From Pelecanus crispus (taxonomy: Eukaryota; Chordata; Aves; Pelecaniformes; Pelecanidae): a stretch of 64,000 nt of DNA. Location of the stretch: the NCBI RefSeq assembly GCF_030463565.1, contig NC_134656.1, forward strand, positions 6,744,501 through 6,808,500, given 5' to 3'. Numbering within the stretch: position 1 is the stretch's first letter; each line of letters begins with the position of its first letter. The position numbers and the translations under genes are program-made. The notes under the pieces are model-generated. The model searched no databases. It worked only from the letters and a program-made list of their open reading frames with translations, and was not told the DNA's origin. This document shows positions 9,956 through 24,900 of the stretch, one piece after another.

Positions 9956-12900
9956 CTAAAAGAAGAACAAATGAATGTGTGATGCTGTAACAGCCTGATC
10001 CAGGGTTAGGTAATTATTTAAATAAGAATCACTCATGTTGGATGTGCGTGTAGAAATGTACAGTATTACTGGAAACGGTGCTGCAAAAGCCCTGTCACTG
10101 AGCTGAGTGAGCTTCTGTCCTGGTTTCGGCTGGGATAGAGTTAATTTTCTTCCTAGTAGCAGGCACAGTGCTGTGTTTTGGATTTAGTAGGAGAAGAATG
10201 TTGATAACACGCTGATGTTTTTTAGTTGTTGCTAAGTACTGCTTATGCTAGTCATGGACTTTTTTAGCTTCCCATGCTCTGCCAGGCACACAAGAAACTG
10301 GGAGGGGGCACAGCCAGAATACTTGATCCAAACTGACCAAAGGGCTATTCCATACCATATGATGTCATGCTCAGTATAGAAACTGGGGGGGGGGGGGGTG
10401 GCCAGGGAGCAGCGATTGCTGCTCGGGAACTGTCTGAGTATCGGTCGGCGGGTGGTGAGCAATTGCATTGTGCATCACTTGCTTCGTGTATCATTATTAT
10501 TATTATCATTATTATATTGTTATTATTATCATTACTATTTTACTTTATTTCAATTATTAAACTGTTCTTATCTCAACCCAGGAGTGTTTCCCACTCTTAC
10601 TCCTCTGATTCTCTCCCCCATCCCATCGGGGTAGGGGGAGTGAGCGAGCGGCTGCGTGGTGCTGAGCTGCTGGCTGGGGCTAAACCACGACAGCTTCATT
10701 TTACTCTGTGTTCATGTGTTCTCTAGTCCGACCCTCACAGTAACACCAACGATTTCTAAGACAAGTATAAACAGGAAGGAGAAGGCACACACAATACCTT
10801 TTCTTCCTTTCTAACCATTTCACGTGATATATGCCTGAATTGAGATATGTGGTTTAAAAGCTACCAGTGAGATTAGAGGCCTAGTACTGAGTAAGTAACT
10901 GCTGTAAGCATTCCCCTACTTGTAAAGACTTAATATATTCTGTAATATTTAGGAAAGCAGTAAAATCCCATGTACAGCATATGGTCATCAGATGGCTAAT
11001 GGCAGGAAAGCTTAAAATGCTGCCAGTCCTGGCCCGTGAGCCATCAAGGCCCACTGATTCAGACAGACAGTGGGCAGGGGCTTTCTCAATCTTGCCTTCT
11101 TTTAGGGCTGCAAAACCTTACTGGTTCTGCTATACTAAGAGTTTGTCATCATAAAGAGGAACAGGATTGCAAGACAATAGGATTTGTCCTGTGGGGAGTA
11201 AGAAATAGGAAACAGTAGGTTTATACATACTTCTTTTTTCCACATTGGCTGACAAGCAATGTAAGGTCTCTTTTGTATACTTGCTAACTTATTTTCATCT
11301 TGCTTTGTAAAAGGAATCAGGACCTCTTTGTGTATATTTAATCTGAAAGGAAAATAAAGTTGTTAATTTTTCTCATATACTCAAAAAATACTTATTCCAA
11401 GTTATTTCTTTATATTAAGCCAAAATAGTATATTAAAAGAATAATGGATTTAAATGTCAGTTGTCTTTTTGTGCATTAGGTCAGACTGGATTTCCTGTCT
11501 ATGAAACAGAAGAATACTTCTGTTTCTTTGGGGGAAATAACTAACCTCTCAAGATCAGATGGAAGGAGACCAAGCCACTTTATAGATGGAACGGTGAGAT
11601 GATGGGCCTCAAAAGACATTGACTAAAATAAGAAAGGTCAACTATAACATTCAGTGACTTTTAGTTTAAATTATTTGAGATACATGGCTTCCAAGGTCAT
11701 GGTCAGATTTTGTTACAAAGATAGTTAGGTATTTTCACTATCAGAATGGTACAGGAGAAAGTAGTGCAACTGAAGCTTACCATATCCCCTTGCTGGAAAC
11801 CGTTCCTTCGCAAAGACTTGTGCCCTTCAGCTTATGACAGATTCTAGACTAGTCCAGTTTAGGCTGGTCTAGTCTGAATAGTTTTGTTTTGTTTTTTACA
11901 ATCAATACAGTCAACTTTTTACAGTCAATATGAGTCTGATTGCCAAAAAAAAAAAAAAATTAAGCCAGGATGAGCAATGACAATCAAATCTGGAAATTTC
12001 TTGTATTTTCTGCTGGAAAGTACCACATCATATAATAGCCCAAACAAAGGTTCATCGTGGCTACACTAAATATCTCAGGGAAAAGTGTAAAAACAAATAC
12101 ACAGTTAACGATACTTCTCAGAATACTCCCCCTGCTCCCAACGGTTTGGGACTCCAACTTTCTGAGCCAGAAGTGGTGGTGGTGGTGTAATACTTGATTT
12201 TGTCGGGTTGCTTTTAGAATCCATGAAAACTTTTGTCATCTACAGCACCCTACAGCAAAGTATCACAGTTAAATTACATGTTGTATAAAGGAATACCTCC
12301 ACTGTTTGTAATGAACTTGACATACTCTAGTTTCATTTGATACACCTGTTGCTCTGTAATTGAACAAAATGAACTTTCAAAGGAACCTGACAATTTAACT
12401 TGATCCTGGATGATGGTGTTTTATCAGTTTACACACCCTGTAGGAGAGCTGGAAGCGTGACAGCTCACCTGAAAACTTGGGTGTTCTGTCTCCCTGGATG
12501 TCCTTGAGGCATATGTTATGACATATATTTGAACTCTGACATCATCAATGTCTGATGGTTTTCTAAAGTTTGGGTTGTTTTTTTTTTTTTTTTTTTTAAA
12601 CTTTGGATATTCTTTTTCCATTGCTCTACTGAACAGTTCGCCCATCTGCTCCTGCCCTTTGCTGTCACATTAGTCTGCCTGCCTTCCATATTGCCTTCCT
12701 GTACCTCGTCTTTTAGCAGTATAATAATGCCTTCTTGTTCCCTTTGCCTATTCTTCCATAATGTTCCATGCTAAGACATGTATCCATAAGTGAATTCTCA
12801 CCCCAAACCAAAATCTTTACCAACATAACATGATTTTGTGGAGAGTCACCCATCTCACAAGTTATGTCCTCCTCCTCCCAAGATCCCTCCAGCCTTCATT

Positions 12901-15900
12901 TCTCTTCTAAGGCAGAAACAAAGCAAAATCAAGAATACTTTGCTATTTGGACTTCCTGAAAACTGCCTGTGCAGCAGGGAAAAACTGAAATATAGTTAAA
13001 TGAAACACCTGTCATTGTTATCCAGTTTCTTTTTGTTGCAGAAAGAAGCCATTTCTGCAGATACACAAGGCCTAAAAACTGTCTTTGTGTTCAAACAAAA
13101 TGATAAAAAGCAGTAACCATTCTAACAAAGGCTATAACATTTCATACATTCCAGCTTTAAGGCTGGGCTACAATACAATATATGTGAAGTGGAAGAATTA
13201 TACTCACCACAGATCCATATTTGTAGATGCACATTATTTCTACACCTAGGTTGCAGAATACCAAATGTCAAGTGTCTATTTATCTGCATGCTGGGCATGT
13301 TTAAGAAGACTGCATTAAGAATTCAGTTTTGTGGCATAACAGTTACGGCTTTATGATTAGTGAGGTGCTTTATGGTTTACAGTTATTTTTAGAGTATGTC
13401 AAAACAATCAGAATTTGAGCACAATATATAATTAAATGTTTCACAGCATCTGTGCACAGTCATTTCAAAACCAAGGATAATCAGCTCCTTTACACGTTGT
13501 CCAACATGTATCACAAAAAGTGTCTGTCTTTATCCTGTGTAATCTGTATCTCTGAAGACTATTGCTTTGAGCAGCTGCTTCTCATTTTGCAGTAATCTCC
13601 CTAATTTCAGGTGGTATCAGTGTAGATACATAAGAGATTTTCTACATTTTGTGTATGTGAATTCAGATTCTGAATTCAGACAAAGGCATACACACTCACG
13701 TACACAGAACGCCTCATGAAATGAGGGAAATTTCAGACCTGCTGCTCACGTAACAGAATAGCACATCCAGAATGTCATGGTCTTGTTTTAGGATTAACTT
13801 TATTCCTGCTGGCATCAGACTTGTAGTTTCTAGCTTTCACTACTGTAAACTATTGACATGAGTGCTGAATTATTAAGATAAGTGTATGTGAACTACTTTA
13901 AAATTAATAAAAGACTCACTTTGCTCAAACATACTATTTTCTTCATGTCTGTCCGGCCTAAGGCTCATAATGTAGTTAAAAATTTTGCTTTATACCAAAC
14001 TGAGCAATATTTACAGAAGTTCCTGTTATTTCCTTTAATTTTACAAAAGGGATAGTATAGCCAACAGCTGGAATTCTTGACAGAGCAACATTTTCAACAG
14101 TATTGAGCTCTGTAAAGATATAGCTAGGACCGCCTGAGACTTTTAGAAGTGGTCAAGTACCTAATTCCCATTAAAATCAGTAGAATCATGCAATGGATCA
14201 TAAAATTCCATTATCCTTATCCTCATCTTCATCCTCATTTTTAGGCCCACAGGTACTTTCAAAATCTAGCTCTATTCTGAGCTACAGAATTCTGTAAAAA
14301 AAGCTTTTCTTTTTTAGGTACAAGGTAAGATTCTTATTAATGCCTCAAAGCACAACAAATCGTCACAGGGGGTAAGGGTACAGTCAATGGAGATGTAAAG
14401 CCAGTGCTGGTGTTTCAGTTAAACTCCTTCCGTACACCTAGATATATTCTGCATAAATCAGGAACCTTCTGATTGCATTGAATCTCTATGCTTTGAGTAC
14501 CTTCCCATAAAAGCGAGAAAAGACATTCTAAATAAATTTTGCTTTCCTTTTATGTCACTGAACTTCTACAGATTTACCGTGTGGATCTGCATCCATAAGG
14601 GTGAAAATAGGAATTTGAAAAGTATCCCACAGCTTTCTGACCAAAAGTCGTGTATTAAGATCCGGTATGCCTCTTCCCTAAGGAAATAAAATAAAAGCAG
14701 ACAGTTTTCAATTAATTAAAACAATATCTGACTACATATGTGTTTACATTTGCCATTTAAAAACAAGCACACAAACAAAATGCTGGCAGAAATATTTCTC
14801 TAGCAGCTATTTTGCAGGGAAAGTTGTATGGTCGTATTTTGGCTCTGTGAGGAGAAAATGAGGAACGGGCGGCGGAGCAGCAGTGCTGGATTATGGGCAC
14901 TGTAGGCATATCATACGTTCCTCTATTCAAGGGGTTAATTTGTAAGGTCTGGGAGTTGGTGTATAGATGTGCCCTGGTATCTGTATAAGCTTGTATAAAA
15001 AAGCCACTTTTTTCTTCTCAAAAATATTTATGGCACTAATGAAACAATATAAAACAAGTTCTTGCTATGACTGACTATAACTGGACAGTCTGCTGCATAG
15101 TATAAATGCTTATGTCTCTTAGGTATGGGGATATGTTTTTTCCTCATTGTGGGCCACATTTGTCCCAGAACAAGTAGGTATGCATATTCCATTTACACAT
15201 TCCTATGAATTCTCCATGCTCCATAGCTCGCTCAGTACAATCCAAAATCAACCAATTCTGTTTCACTTGGGTTTGCTAAACCTAGGATCTTGAAGGACAA
15301 AAGGTTACTCAACAATTAAGCCCTTCTGAGACAGTGGGGCAGCTACTTTGCAGCAGCACATGATGTTGATAAGCTACCAAGCTCTACGGAGATGTTTGAA
15401 GTAAATAAGTCTTTAGAATGTGTCTTTTGTATTTCTATCAGGATAATAAAATGAAAAAAAAAATCACTAGACATGTTTCATATTAATTTCATTATGGTCT
15501 TTTGACCAAGTTTGAGCACCACTACAGTGCTAAAGTATCATTTAAATTCTTACGTCTAGCTAGACAATATGAAGTGTAAGATACATACCGTAATCATTAT
15601 ACATGGGGACAATTTATTGCAGAAGTCATCATCCAGGAGTCTCTGAAAAGTTGCATCTTTTTCTACAATTAACATAAATTTGGCATGTGAGATTAAATCT
15701 TTTCTGTTAAGGCTAGCTGCATGTAAAATGATCCATCACACCAATCAATTAAAACTAAATGCTCTAAAATACCTGCTCTGGAGCCAAAAGCAGTGTTCAT
15801 GACTCAATTTCAGAGCCAACAAGCAAAGAAAAAATTACCAGAACATTGTTTAACTTGGAATATTCTTTGTTTTTACTTAATTTTTTCAGTCTACAACGAG

Positions 15901-18900
15901 ATTTCTTGCTCAAAGGATACTTTTAATTCCTTGAACATTAGATGGCACAGTGACTGCCTAAAACAACAAAAATGAGATTAATCATTTTAAATAGAGAAAA
16001 TGATATATTTTAAAATAACAACATTAGGTAATGAAGGACACAATTACATCCTGAAACAACCATTCATCTTCTATATACAAGATCAATCTCAACATTTTCA
16101 GCTCTTTATAAGCATATTCAACCATTCATAGCCTGCTCTGTTGTATGGTTGTGCAGGTGTCCTCCTGTTACAAGATGCTTTTCAAACGTGTTTGTGCTCC
16201 TGTCACAGAAGATTGTTCATCATGTGGGCATTACAGGGACAACAATGTCCTGATTAATTGTTTATCTGTCTTAGCCAGCAGAAAAGTCAGCTTGGTGTGA
16301 AGTTTGCAAATTTAATACAGCCTTAAAACATTTAAGTGTTCTTTTTGGAAGACCATTAAATCCTTTCTTTTATTAACCTATAACCTGATTTTATAACTAT
16401 TTTGGAGCAACAATTTTAAGACATAGTAATGTTTACTTTACATCTCATATTAGGATTGACTCAATCTGGCAAGCATATGGATGAGAAAACAGGAACTGGA
16501 GGAAGAACTTGGCAAAAGCATATGTATATATTGAAGTGTGTGGTCTGTTTTTACTTCTGACTGCTAAATCACCTCCGGTGCCAGGGTGGAACAACTCAAC
16601 AAATAAAAATACGAAGAGCTGTAGAAGAGCATTAATAGCAGGGGTCTTTACGCTCTGCTTAAAAACAAAGTATAGTAGGCAGTTAAGGTTATCTTTCCAT
16701 TTTGAAATTGCCGACTTAGGCTTACAACGAACACATTTTCCAGGAAATCATGACAACAGTCAGCAAGTCTGAGTTCTGTTCCTGCTTTCATACTCTGCAC
16801 GGCTATAGGAAATCTTTTAGGACTAGATTAGTTGAATCTCATCTCCTCAAACCACTTTTGGCTCTTGGCTTATGAAACTTCTCTTTAGCTCAGTGCCACC
16901 TTTGATAAAATTAGTTGACAATAAGCCCTTCTAATGTCTGTAATTCCTGTATAAGTGATAATCCTGAGGCCAAACAGCCTGGTATTATATAACTTTGGTT
17001 GTACAGTGCTGGGCACGTGAAGACAATATCAACTCTTATGGAGTATCATCATTATGAGAACATAATTTGGGGCTAGAAAGAGATTTCTAATTACAGAGGC
17101 TCAGTTCGGTCTCTCATCTGTGCTGTTGCTACCAGAGGAGTCTGCCCAGTGTGGTAGAAGCAGCTCACTGAGGACCATATGAGTATGTTAACTCATGCCA
17201 TAAGACTTGTTTTCTTACTCTGCCAGAAATCAATCTATTGTGACAGAAACAAAGTATGTTCAGAGTGCTCAGGATTCTTTGATTCAGAGCACTTATTTGA
17301 CAGAACACTGTAATATAAAGCCTAAGATACACAATAAATACGCCTTCCTCTGCAAGGCTCCCACGATAGAAGGTAGTGCTAAAAACCATATCCAAAGGAT
17401 ATGTTCCTGGTGAGTATATAGCTGAGCTTCAGAACTGCAGTACAGTTGAGCAATACTTTTTCTCTCTCTTTTTTCACCCAGGTTGTAATGTCTCAATTTG
17501 CCACAAGCACAGGTCTGCATAATAACTGTATACAGTAACCTGAGCTACAAGAAGTGTAAGATGTTATGCAAAGGTAGATGCTATGAATTACTGTTGCTGT
17601 TTTATAATACATACTGTTGCACCGCAGGTACAATTCACTTTTGTACCATCTTCCTCAGTGTAACTTAAATTACCAGCAACAAAACCTTTAGTTGTAGACA
17701 GCTGAAAAAAATAGTAAGTTGTATACAGTAAATTGGAAGTTACATGCTGTTATGTTACTATATTGCACAAACAAAACAAGAAACTTCTGAAAAGCGTTTT
17801 GACTGGTAATACACAGTTATCAACTGCCATCAACCTTTTAAACACTAAGCAATGTTGTCATCATGGATATAAAAGCGTACTTACAATAAATAATGTTAGC
17901 TGCATTTATAGATACAAAGGAATTCTTGTAAGGCGTGAGATACAAGTAAATCTGAAAGGCTGTTACATCTCTGCCTCACTTTAAATTTTCATTTAACCCC
18001 CAAGTTAGCAAATCATTTGAGTACAAATTGCTAAACCGATGTCTTGCACTCTGAAGTTTAAGCACTGCCTTCACTAGGTAACAGCAAAAGGCCCTGTGAT
18101 TTTAGCTGGCAGTTTGTCCCAAACTCTTTGGAGCAAGCAAACTCTACGAATTTTCTCTGAAGAAAGAAACCTTTCAAGGGCTATGATAAACCATAATTAG
18201 GTTTCACTTGCACAAATGACACTTTATTTTAACCACATATTTCCTACTGATAACTTTTCTTTGTACTTCAGCTTTCAGTTTAATCTATATGATTTGGAAA
18301 TAATGACAAAAACATTCGTAAGCCACTTACTATATGTAGACTTCTCCGAGGTATCTTAAGCATGCAAGAAATGTCATTGATTATATTGTCCACAACACTT
18401 TGGCTACCAAACAGTAGTGTATCTGAATAATATATATCTCTATCAAGACAAAATATTGTATTTGTAATTATAATACTGAAACAGCAGTAGGCTTGTGAGA
18501 ATTTTATAGAGGGCATGGATAATCAGATCAACCTAAAGCATTTTACGTACAGGAATCCATTATCCTACAGGTTTGCATCCGACAGGCTGCTTTTCACAAT
18601 AACTTCCTTAAAATACAACTTTACTTGAAATTACAGGAATGTAGTATGTTACCTTTTAGTTGCATAAGTATTGCTCTGCACCATCTTATAGATCATAGAT
18701 AATATTTTGAGCATCAGAGCTGAAAAGATACATTTTTAAAAAACATTTTATCCATTTTCAAAAATGTATATACAATAATTTGTCTTTATATTGACCCATA
18801 TTTGTGTCTCATAGAATAAAACTTTGAAGCATGTATTTTAATGTGCTGTAAAACTACTGTACTAATCAATAGACTCAATAATTTCTAGCATAATTATAAA

Positions 18901-21900
18901 ACATATGACGGAGTTAAGTGAGGGAATGTATGCCTTGCTATCCAGGCCAAGAAATTAAATGACTGAGTTAGAAAAAGAAATGAGCATATTGTCCATATTC
19001 CAAGATTCTGTTACTAGCTAGCTTTTTGAAGAAGGCTGGTGTTTTTACATGAAGACCTTTTGAATGTGCCTTCAGCTGATATTCATTCAGGGAGGGTAGA
19101 AACTGTAAGAATGCTGTATTGATTTCACTGTCACTCATTACAATTTAATAGAGAAAAGAAAAGCTGAAGGACTGGCCATAATATCAGGTTATATTAGCCA
19201 TACACTTCTAAAACACAGTGCATAATATTTTTTTACGGGGTTTTTTTTTTGGTGTTTTTTTTTGTTTGGTTGTTTGGTTGGTTTTTTTACAAAGTTTTGA
19301 ACTAAAATACAAGAAAAAACAAGAATTCTGCTATTGGACTTTTTTAACTTACCAAATTTTGGTGCTGATCTAGGGCAGTCACTTCTTATTTGTTTTGTAG
19401 CACAATGTGGTATCATTTGTAGACCTACAGCATCTTTAAATCTGATACATTGCAAACAAATACAAAAAACCCTGTAAACTCATTGAGTATATGTAAACTG
19501 TTCTCTGCAAGGTAATTCAGACTCAGCCCCCTTTCCTATGATCAAATATGCTAGTGCTATTTCAGACTCAGTACAGAAACCACCAACTTGGGTGGAGTCA
19601 GAGTGGCTGAAGGAAAAAGGCAGGCAGTTGTCATCATCTGCCAAAATGACCCGCTCAAAACATTACTGACCTGCCCCCCATTTGATCATTGGCTTCAAAA
19701 CACAAAAGTTTCTCAAGATACTTCAAGACTGATATTAAACCTAAAATACATGTTTCCAGACAAAAGTAGAGACAAGAAAAATATTTTATACGTGTTTATA
19801 ACTGTTAATATATCAGCATCAATTATTATTTAGCATGAAAACAAAGGAATAACCAACACAGGAAAAAATGTGAATCATTATTGGAATACAAATCAAGTCT
19901 GACATAGAATGTATGAAAAAGTGTTATTATTTCATATTACAGTAATATTATCTGATTTACACCCTTAACTTTTGGAAACAAAAATGTGGTCCATCCTATT
20001 CTCTAACCAGTTGTTTAATCTAAATGAGCTCCACCATTTCGTGTTTCACCATTTCATGTCTGAAGGTGCACATTTCACCAAAAGAATCAGGTATTTTCTT
20101 AACGACACTTCATTTTCCTTAAAATTATTTTAATGACTTATGATATGACAGTCCTGTCTTTAAAGCATGCTTTTTCATTTCAGAGTTTTGTATGTACTTT
20201 AAAAAGTACTGATGGTAAAATGGCCATAATTTTATCTAAAACCACATGTTGTTTCTAAACTTCTTTGTCAAAGGTTTTGCTCCATGCATCCTTTGGGTGG
20301 CAGAACACACCACGGTACACACATGTAGAGTGACACAGCACAGTGTAGCATCTGCCTGCCAGCTTTAAAGTAACTTTCTTGCATTTGTGCTGCAACATTT
20401 AAAAGATATTTGTGCCTTTCACTTGCACGCTCCCTACATTGTAACTGCATGGGAGGAAAAGAATAATCAACATTTTGCTGGATTGCACTCTCAGGTTAAA
20501 GAAAGAACGCTCCTTTCAGAAAACGGTATGCTGAAGGACCTGAGCAGTGTGGCTCCCACAGGTATTTTGTAAAGGCAACTGCAAGCTGGCATTAGATCGG
20601 ACATCCAGCAATTCTTCCTAGGATTGTGTTTACCCCAGCAGAATAGTTTTCTATAAAATCTTCTTTCTAGTAATGGGAAATCTTTCCCCCCCCACCCTTT
20701 CCTTTTTTCTTCTTTTTTTTTTTTTTTTTCCTCTTCCTAGAAAGATACAGCTGGACAATGGAAACTGATTGTACTGCTTTAGGCCTGGCATTGTCACTGA
20801 TTGACATCATTCTCAGGTAAATACCTCTCAGAACATCTACAAATGTTTACAAGGAACATTTCAAAAGTGAAATCATTGTCTCATTTTACTAGTTCCTGCC
20901 CAGCAGATTCTAGCTGTGTAGATTAGGTATGAAAAGGCTGCCTAAAAAAGAAAAAAAAATGCCCCACTGACTATTTTCTTCCATTCATATTATATTTTGT
21001 CATTCTGTTTTTATTTTGATTTGTCTATTTATTTTTATTTTAATCTTCTTAAACTGCTGTATTAAAGTGGGATATAGGTCACTATTCAACAGAAATGCAT
21101 ATCTGAGATTACATTTGTCCCCCATAAATAACAGTTCAGCTTTTTTTAATGTGATTGATGAGTCTTATTTTTAACATACTGTGATGTTAACTTGTTTTAA
21201 TTTGAATGTTTCTCCCCCATGTGTTCTGATGGCAAATAACATCTCACATTTGTTTTTCTAGCTTGGAATGCCATTTCCTTGAAGATTGCCAAAAATTGCA
21301 AAACTTTCTTATAGTATTTTAATTTTACAGACATACGAGTGAAACATTTTTGTCAAACTATCAAGACACAAACCATTAAATTCCCTGGAACATACAAGCC
21401 TTCCAGTTAACTGATTACCTTCAGGCCCCTCAGGTTTTTTGATTGACAGAAATTTATTGTTCTCATTAAAGGAGTATTCCACCCAAGTGTTACGTATGGA
21501 AGGTTTACTATGCTTTCTCAACCTCAAATGTTTGTAATGTGTCCACTTACAAGCACCTCTGCAATCTTACCGATCTAAATATCCTTTAACCCACTGACGT
21601 CCAAAGCTATTACAGGGCAAGCAATAAATTTGTGTCTTCCTTTATCCTTTTGCTTCTGTATTATGGAAAGCAATTAATCTCTCAGTTTCAGGAAAAATAC
21701 TGTTGCACAAGCAACTTCTGCAAATCACAAAGTGTGTTATAAAGGAGGACAGGTTGCTTTTTCTCTGATCCTGTCCAGATAAACTGGCATAAGATCTGAA
21801 ATTTAAATAATGTATTAGAAACTCAGTTTGCTTTATTTGTCTGGTAATGAACTTAGAACACAACACGAGGCAAGAAATACAACAGGAAGAGGTGAGATGC

Positions 21901-24900
21901 ATCTTCTGTGAAGAACAAAAAGATAAGTTTATCACTGTCATTTTAAGAAAGTGATTGCATGAGGAAAAGCAGAGAAAAAGAAAAGAGGAAGCACAGAAAA
22001 GGCATTGGAGGATGAAATTGCTAGTAATTGTTTCCAGCCTAAAACAGATTTTTTCACTCTAACACAACTTATTATTTCTGGTTTCTACTGCTTCCACAAA
22101 ATGGTTGTTTATAGGACGTCCCTTTCCTTTCTAACCCCTATTACAGTAGTTTTACATTCCCCCTTATGCTATGGTCTGCTGTTAATACCTGATGCCTGTT
22201 CATGCAGAGTGGTTACTAAGCATTACTTCTTATTTGTCCGTTACTTTTTAAGAAGTCAAATTATTTATTGATTCTAATACTTACAGAATTATGTAACATT
22301 AACTTTTCTGGAAGTTACGTAATCAAATTTATATTCATGGTATTTATAGTAATGTAAGGCAGGACTTCAAAATATATAATACTTACTCTATATTCCTCCA
22401 ATCTGATCTGTTAGCCACTGTGAGAACAGGTGCTTTTTTTTGGGCCAAGCTTTTAAGTACATCTTGAATAACATTTTCTATTGCTTCCAGAACTTCAGAA
22501 CTGAAACAAAGAAAATTAATGATACAGTTCACATGATAAAATCTAGTTCTACTTTGAGTTTTGATCATCTATCCTCACTTCTATAAAAATAATGTAATCC
22601 AAAACTGCTTCAAGGATATATTTGTTTCAAAAATGTGGAGGAACTATTTTGGTTTTTAATTTTGTTTTGTTCAGTTTCCTTAAAATCTTTGACTTTCCAT
22701 TCCAGATGCATGACTGAGGACACAATTAAAAGTACATTTTTATCCAATGTTGAAGCCATCAAATTTTTTACCCGTCTAAAAGTACAGACCAACTGGCTGG
22801 TTTGTGACTAATGATTAATGTTTTACTATAAATGATGTAATATTGGCTTTGGCTATGATTTGGGCTAAGTTGTTTTTAAATGCTGTAAATTCAAAAAATG
22901 TTCAAGAGTACAAATACTTCCTGTTGTAGCATTGCATGTTAACCTTTTGATCTGCTGCCCTGAACAAACTGTTAAGGGTTTTAATTATATGAAGGCTTAG
23001 TCTCAACAGATGCACCGTGAAAGGAATAAAATCTGTATCTTTCACCTAAAAAGACAAAGTAACCTTGCAGCAGATCCCTTACAGCAAAACTGTAGGCTGG
23101 TTTGAGTGTTATGACAGATGCTTTTTATTTTCATAAGCAATCTGACTCCAACATTTCAGCTGTCCTTAAAATTGCAAGTGTACTATATACCATCATAAGT
23201 TTAGGTAGGAATTAGAAGAATAGACAAACCTTACTTTACCTCCAAGTTTTATCAGCAAAGTCCAATTTTGTCATTAAGTAATATACTAAGAAATAATGAG
23301 TCAATACCAGTGCATACCACACAAAATGAATTATCCCACTGTTACAAAATCAGCAAGAATGATTTTCAAAACCTAGCTATGAGACTCCTTAAACAATAAT
23401 GAAGTGTCATTAAAGCTCTCTTCTACTAGCTGAATATGTTTCTTCCATTTTGTAGCTCAGCTTCCACTTACTCCTCATTCTGCTGAAACTAGATTATAAT
23501 TTTTTGAAAGCAATTTCTGGAAAGTACTAACCTTTTATTTTAAAATGTTACTCGTAATAGTATGTGTATATATAAAAAAAACCCTACTAGTATTACTAAT
23601 ATTTTTGTCCAATAATATTAAACAATTCAACAAACACAATGCAGGGTTTTTTTACGTTTTCCAGATGAATAAACTTGGACACAGAGAGACTAACGACTTT
23701 CCAAAGGTGAAACAGTAAAGCATTTGCAGTGCTGTTAATACAAGAAGGCCTGGTCATGCAGCCGACAGGTAAATTCATTTTCTACTGTATAATAGTTTCG
23801 TAATTAAGTCCAAGATTCCCTAACTTTCAGACTCATAGTCTCTTCCTCCTAATTAATATTCTACATCTCACTGCCACATCCGAAATAGAAATTCTAGTAA
23901 GCACAGAGGAAATGGTTGACTGGTGAGCTAAATGTGTAATGCAGCAAACAGTGAGAGTAAAATAGGTAAGCAAAGCTGACTATGGTGCGTACCTCCAACA
24001 TAACAAAAATTAGAGTGTTGAAGACAATAAAAATATGTATGGGCAGATGGATGAAAGGAGAGGCAGGTAGGTAGGAAATCTAACCTGTGTCATTGCTTTG
24101 ATACTCATAAATATTTTACTTATTCATTTGGTTCTGTCCACTGTTACTGTCTAATATTCCAGATGTACTTCAAAGTTTGCTGCAGAATTTCAAAGTCCGG
24201 GTTTCTGTTCTAATCCCAATTTCCTGATTTATTGGCCAACAGAAGTTGTAAATGTGGCAAAATAGGAGGAAGAGGACAGCAGTTCTCTGTGTACCCCCTG
24301 CTGATATTCTGTCTCCTTTTGCAGAGATTAACTGAATTTTAATAAGCAAACATACAATACTGGCCAAGTATGCCTACTTAAAATTCACTCTGCTTTAGTT
24401 AAGCAGTGAAATCTGAGCAGAGAAGGGGTAGGCACTCTATATCTCACAACGTTTGCCTGATCATTTCTAACACATTGCAGCATGAGTAGATACTTGTTTC
24501 TGTATAGCACAAGAAATGATCTTCAACATTAATAGCATAAAAGATTAATATTATAGCACCTTTAGCAAGCAAACAATATAAATACACAAGAGAAAAAATT
24601 ACAAATAAAAATCTGCAATGTAATAAACTAATACACTCCAAACCCCAGAACTGTACATCGCTAAAGCCATGCGGTTCCCATACCCTGCCACAAAGACTAG
24701 GAACTCTCCAAGTCATTATTATCATTATCTTTTTCCTTTTAAAAAACTTTTAAGATGCCCCCAGTCTGTTCTAGCCTCCAGGGCTCATATACTGTGTGTG
24801 CAAAGAGTCTTTAAAAAAACCGATGAGAGTTTTTTGTTAGTGAAATTCAGTATGCTTGTTTTGTCACGGTTTTCTGTATTTCTGTCTGTACCTACAGACT

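Noticed and set aside
15589-15703. SPO11 exon 8 starting after the upstream CAG
   Set aside because: It would add five bases and break the frame with exon 7. The AAAAG acceptor restores GIKNLISHAKF, matching human GIRNLVTDAKF.
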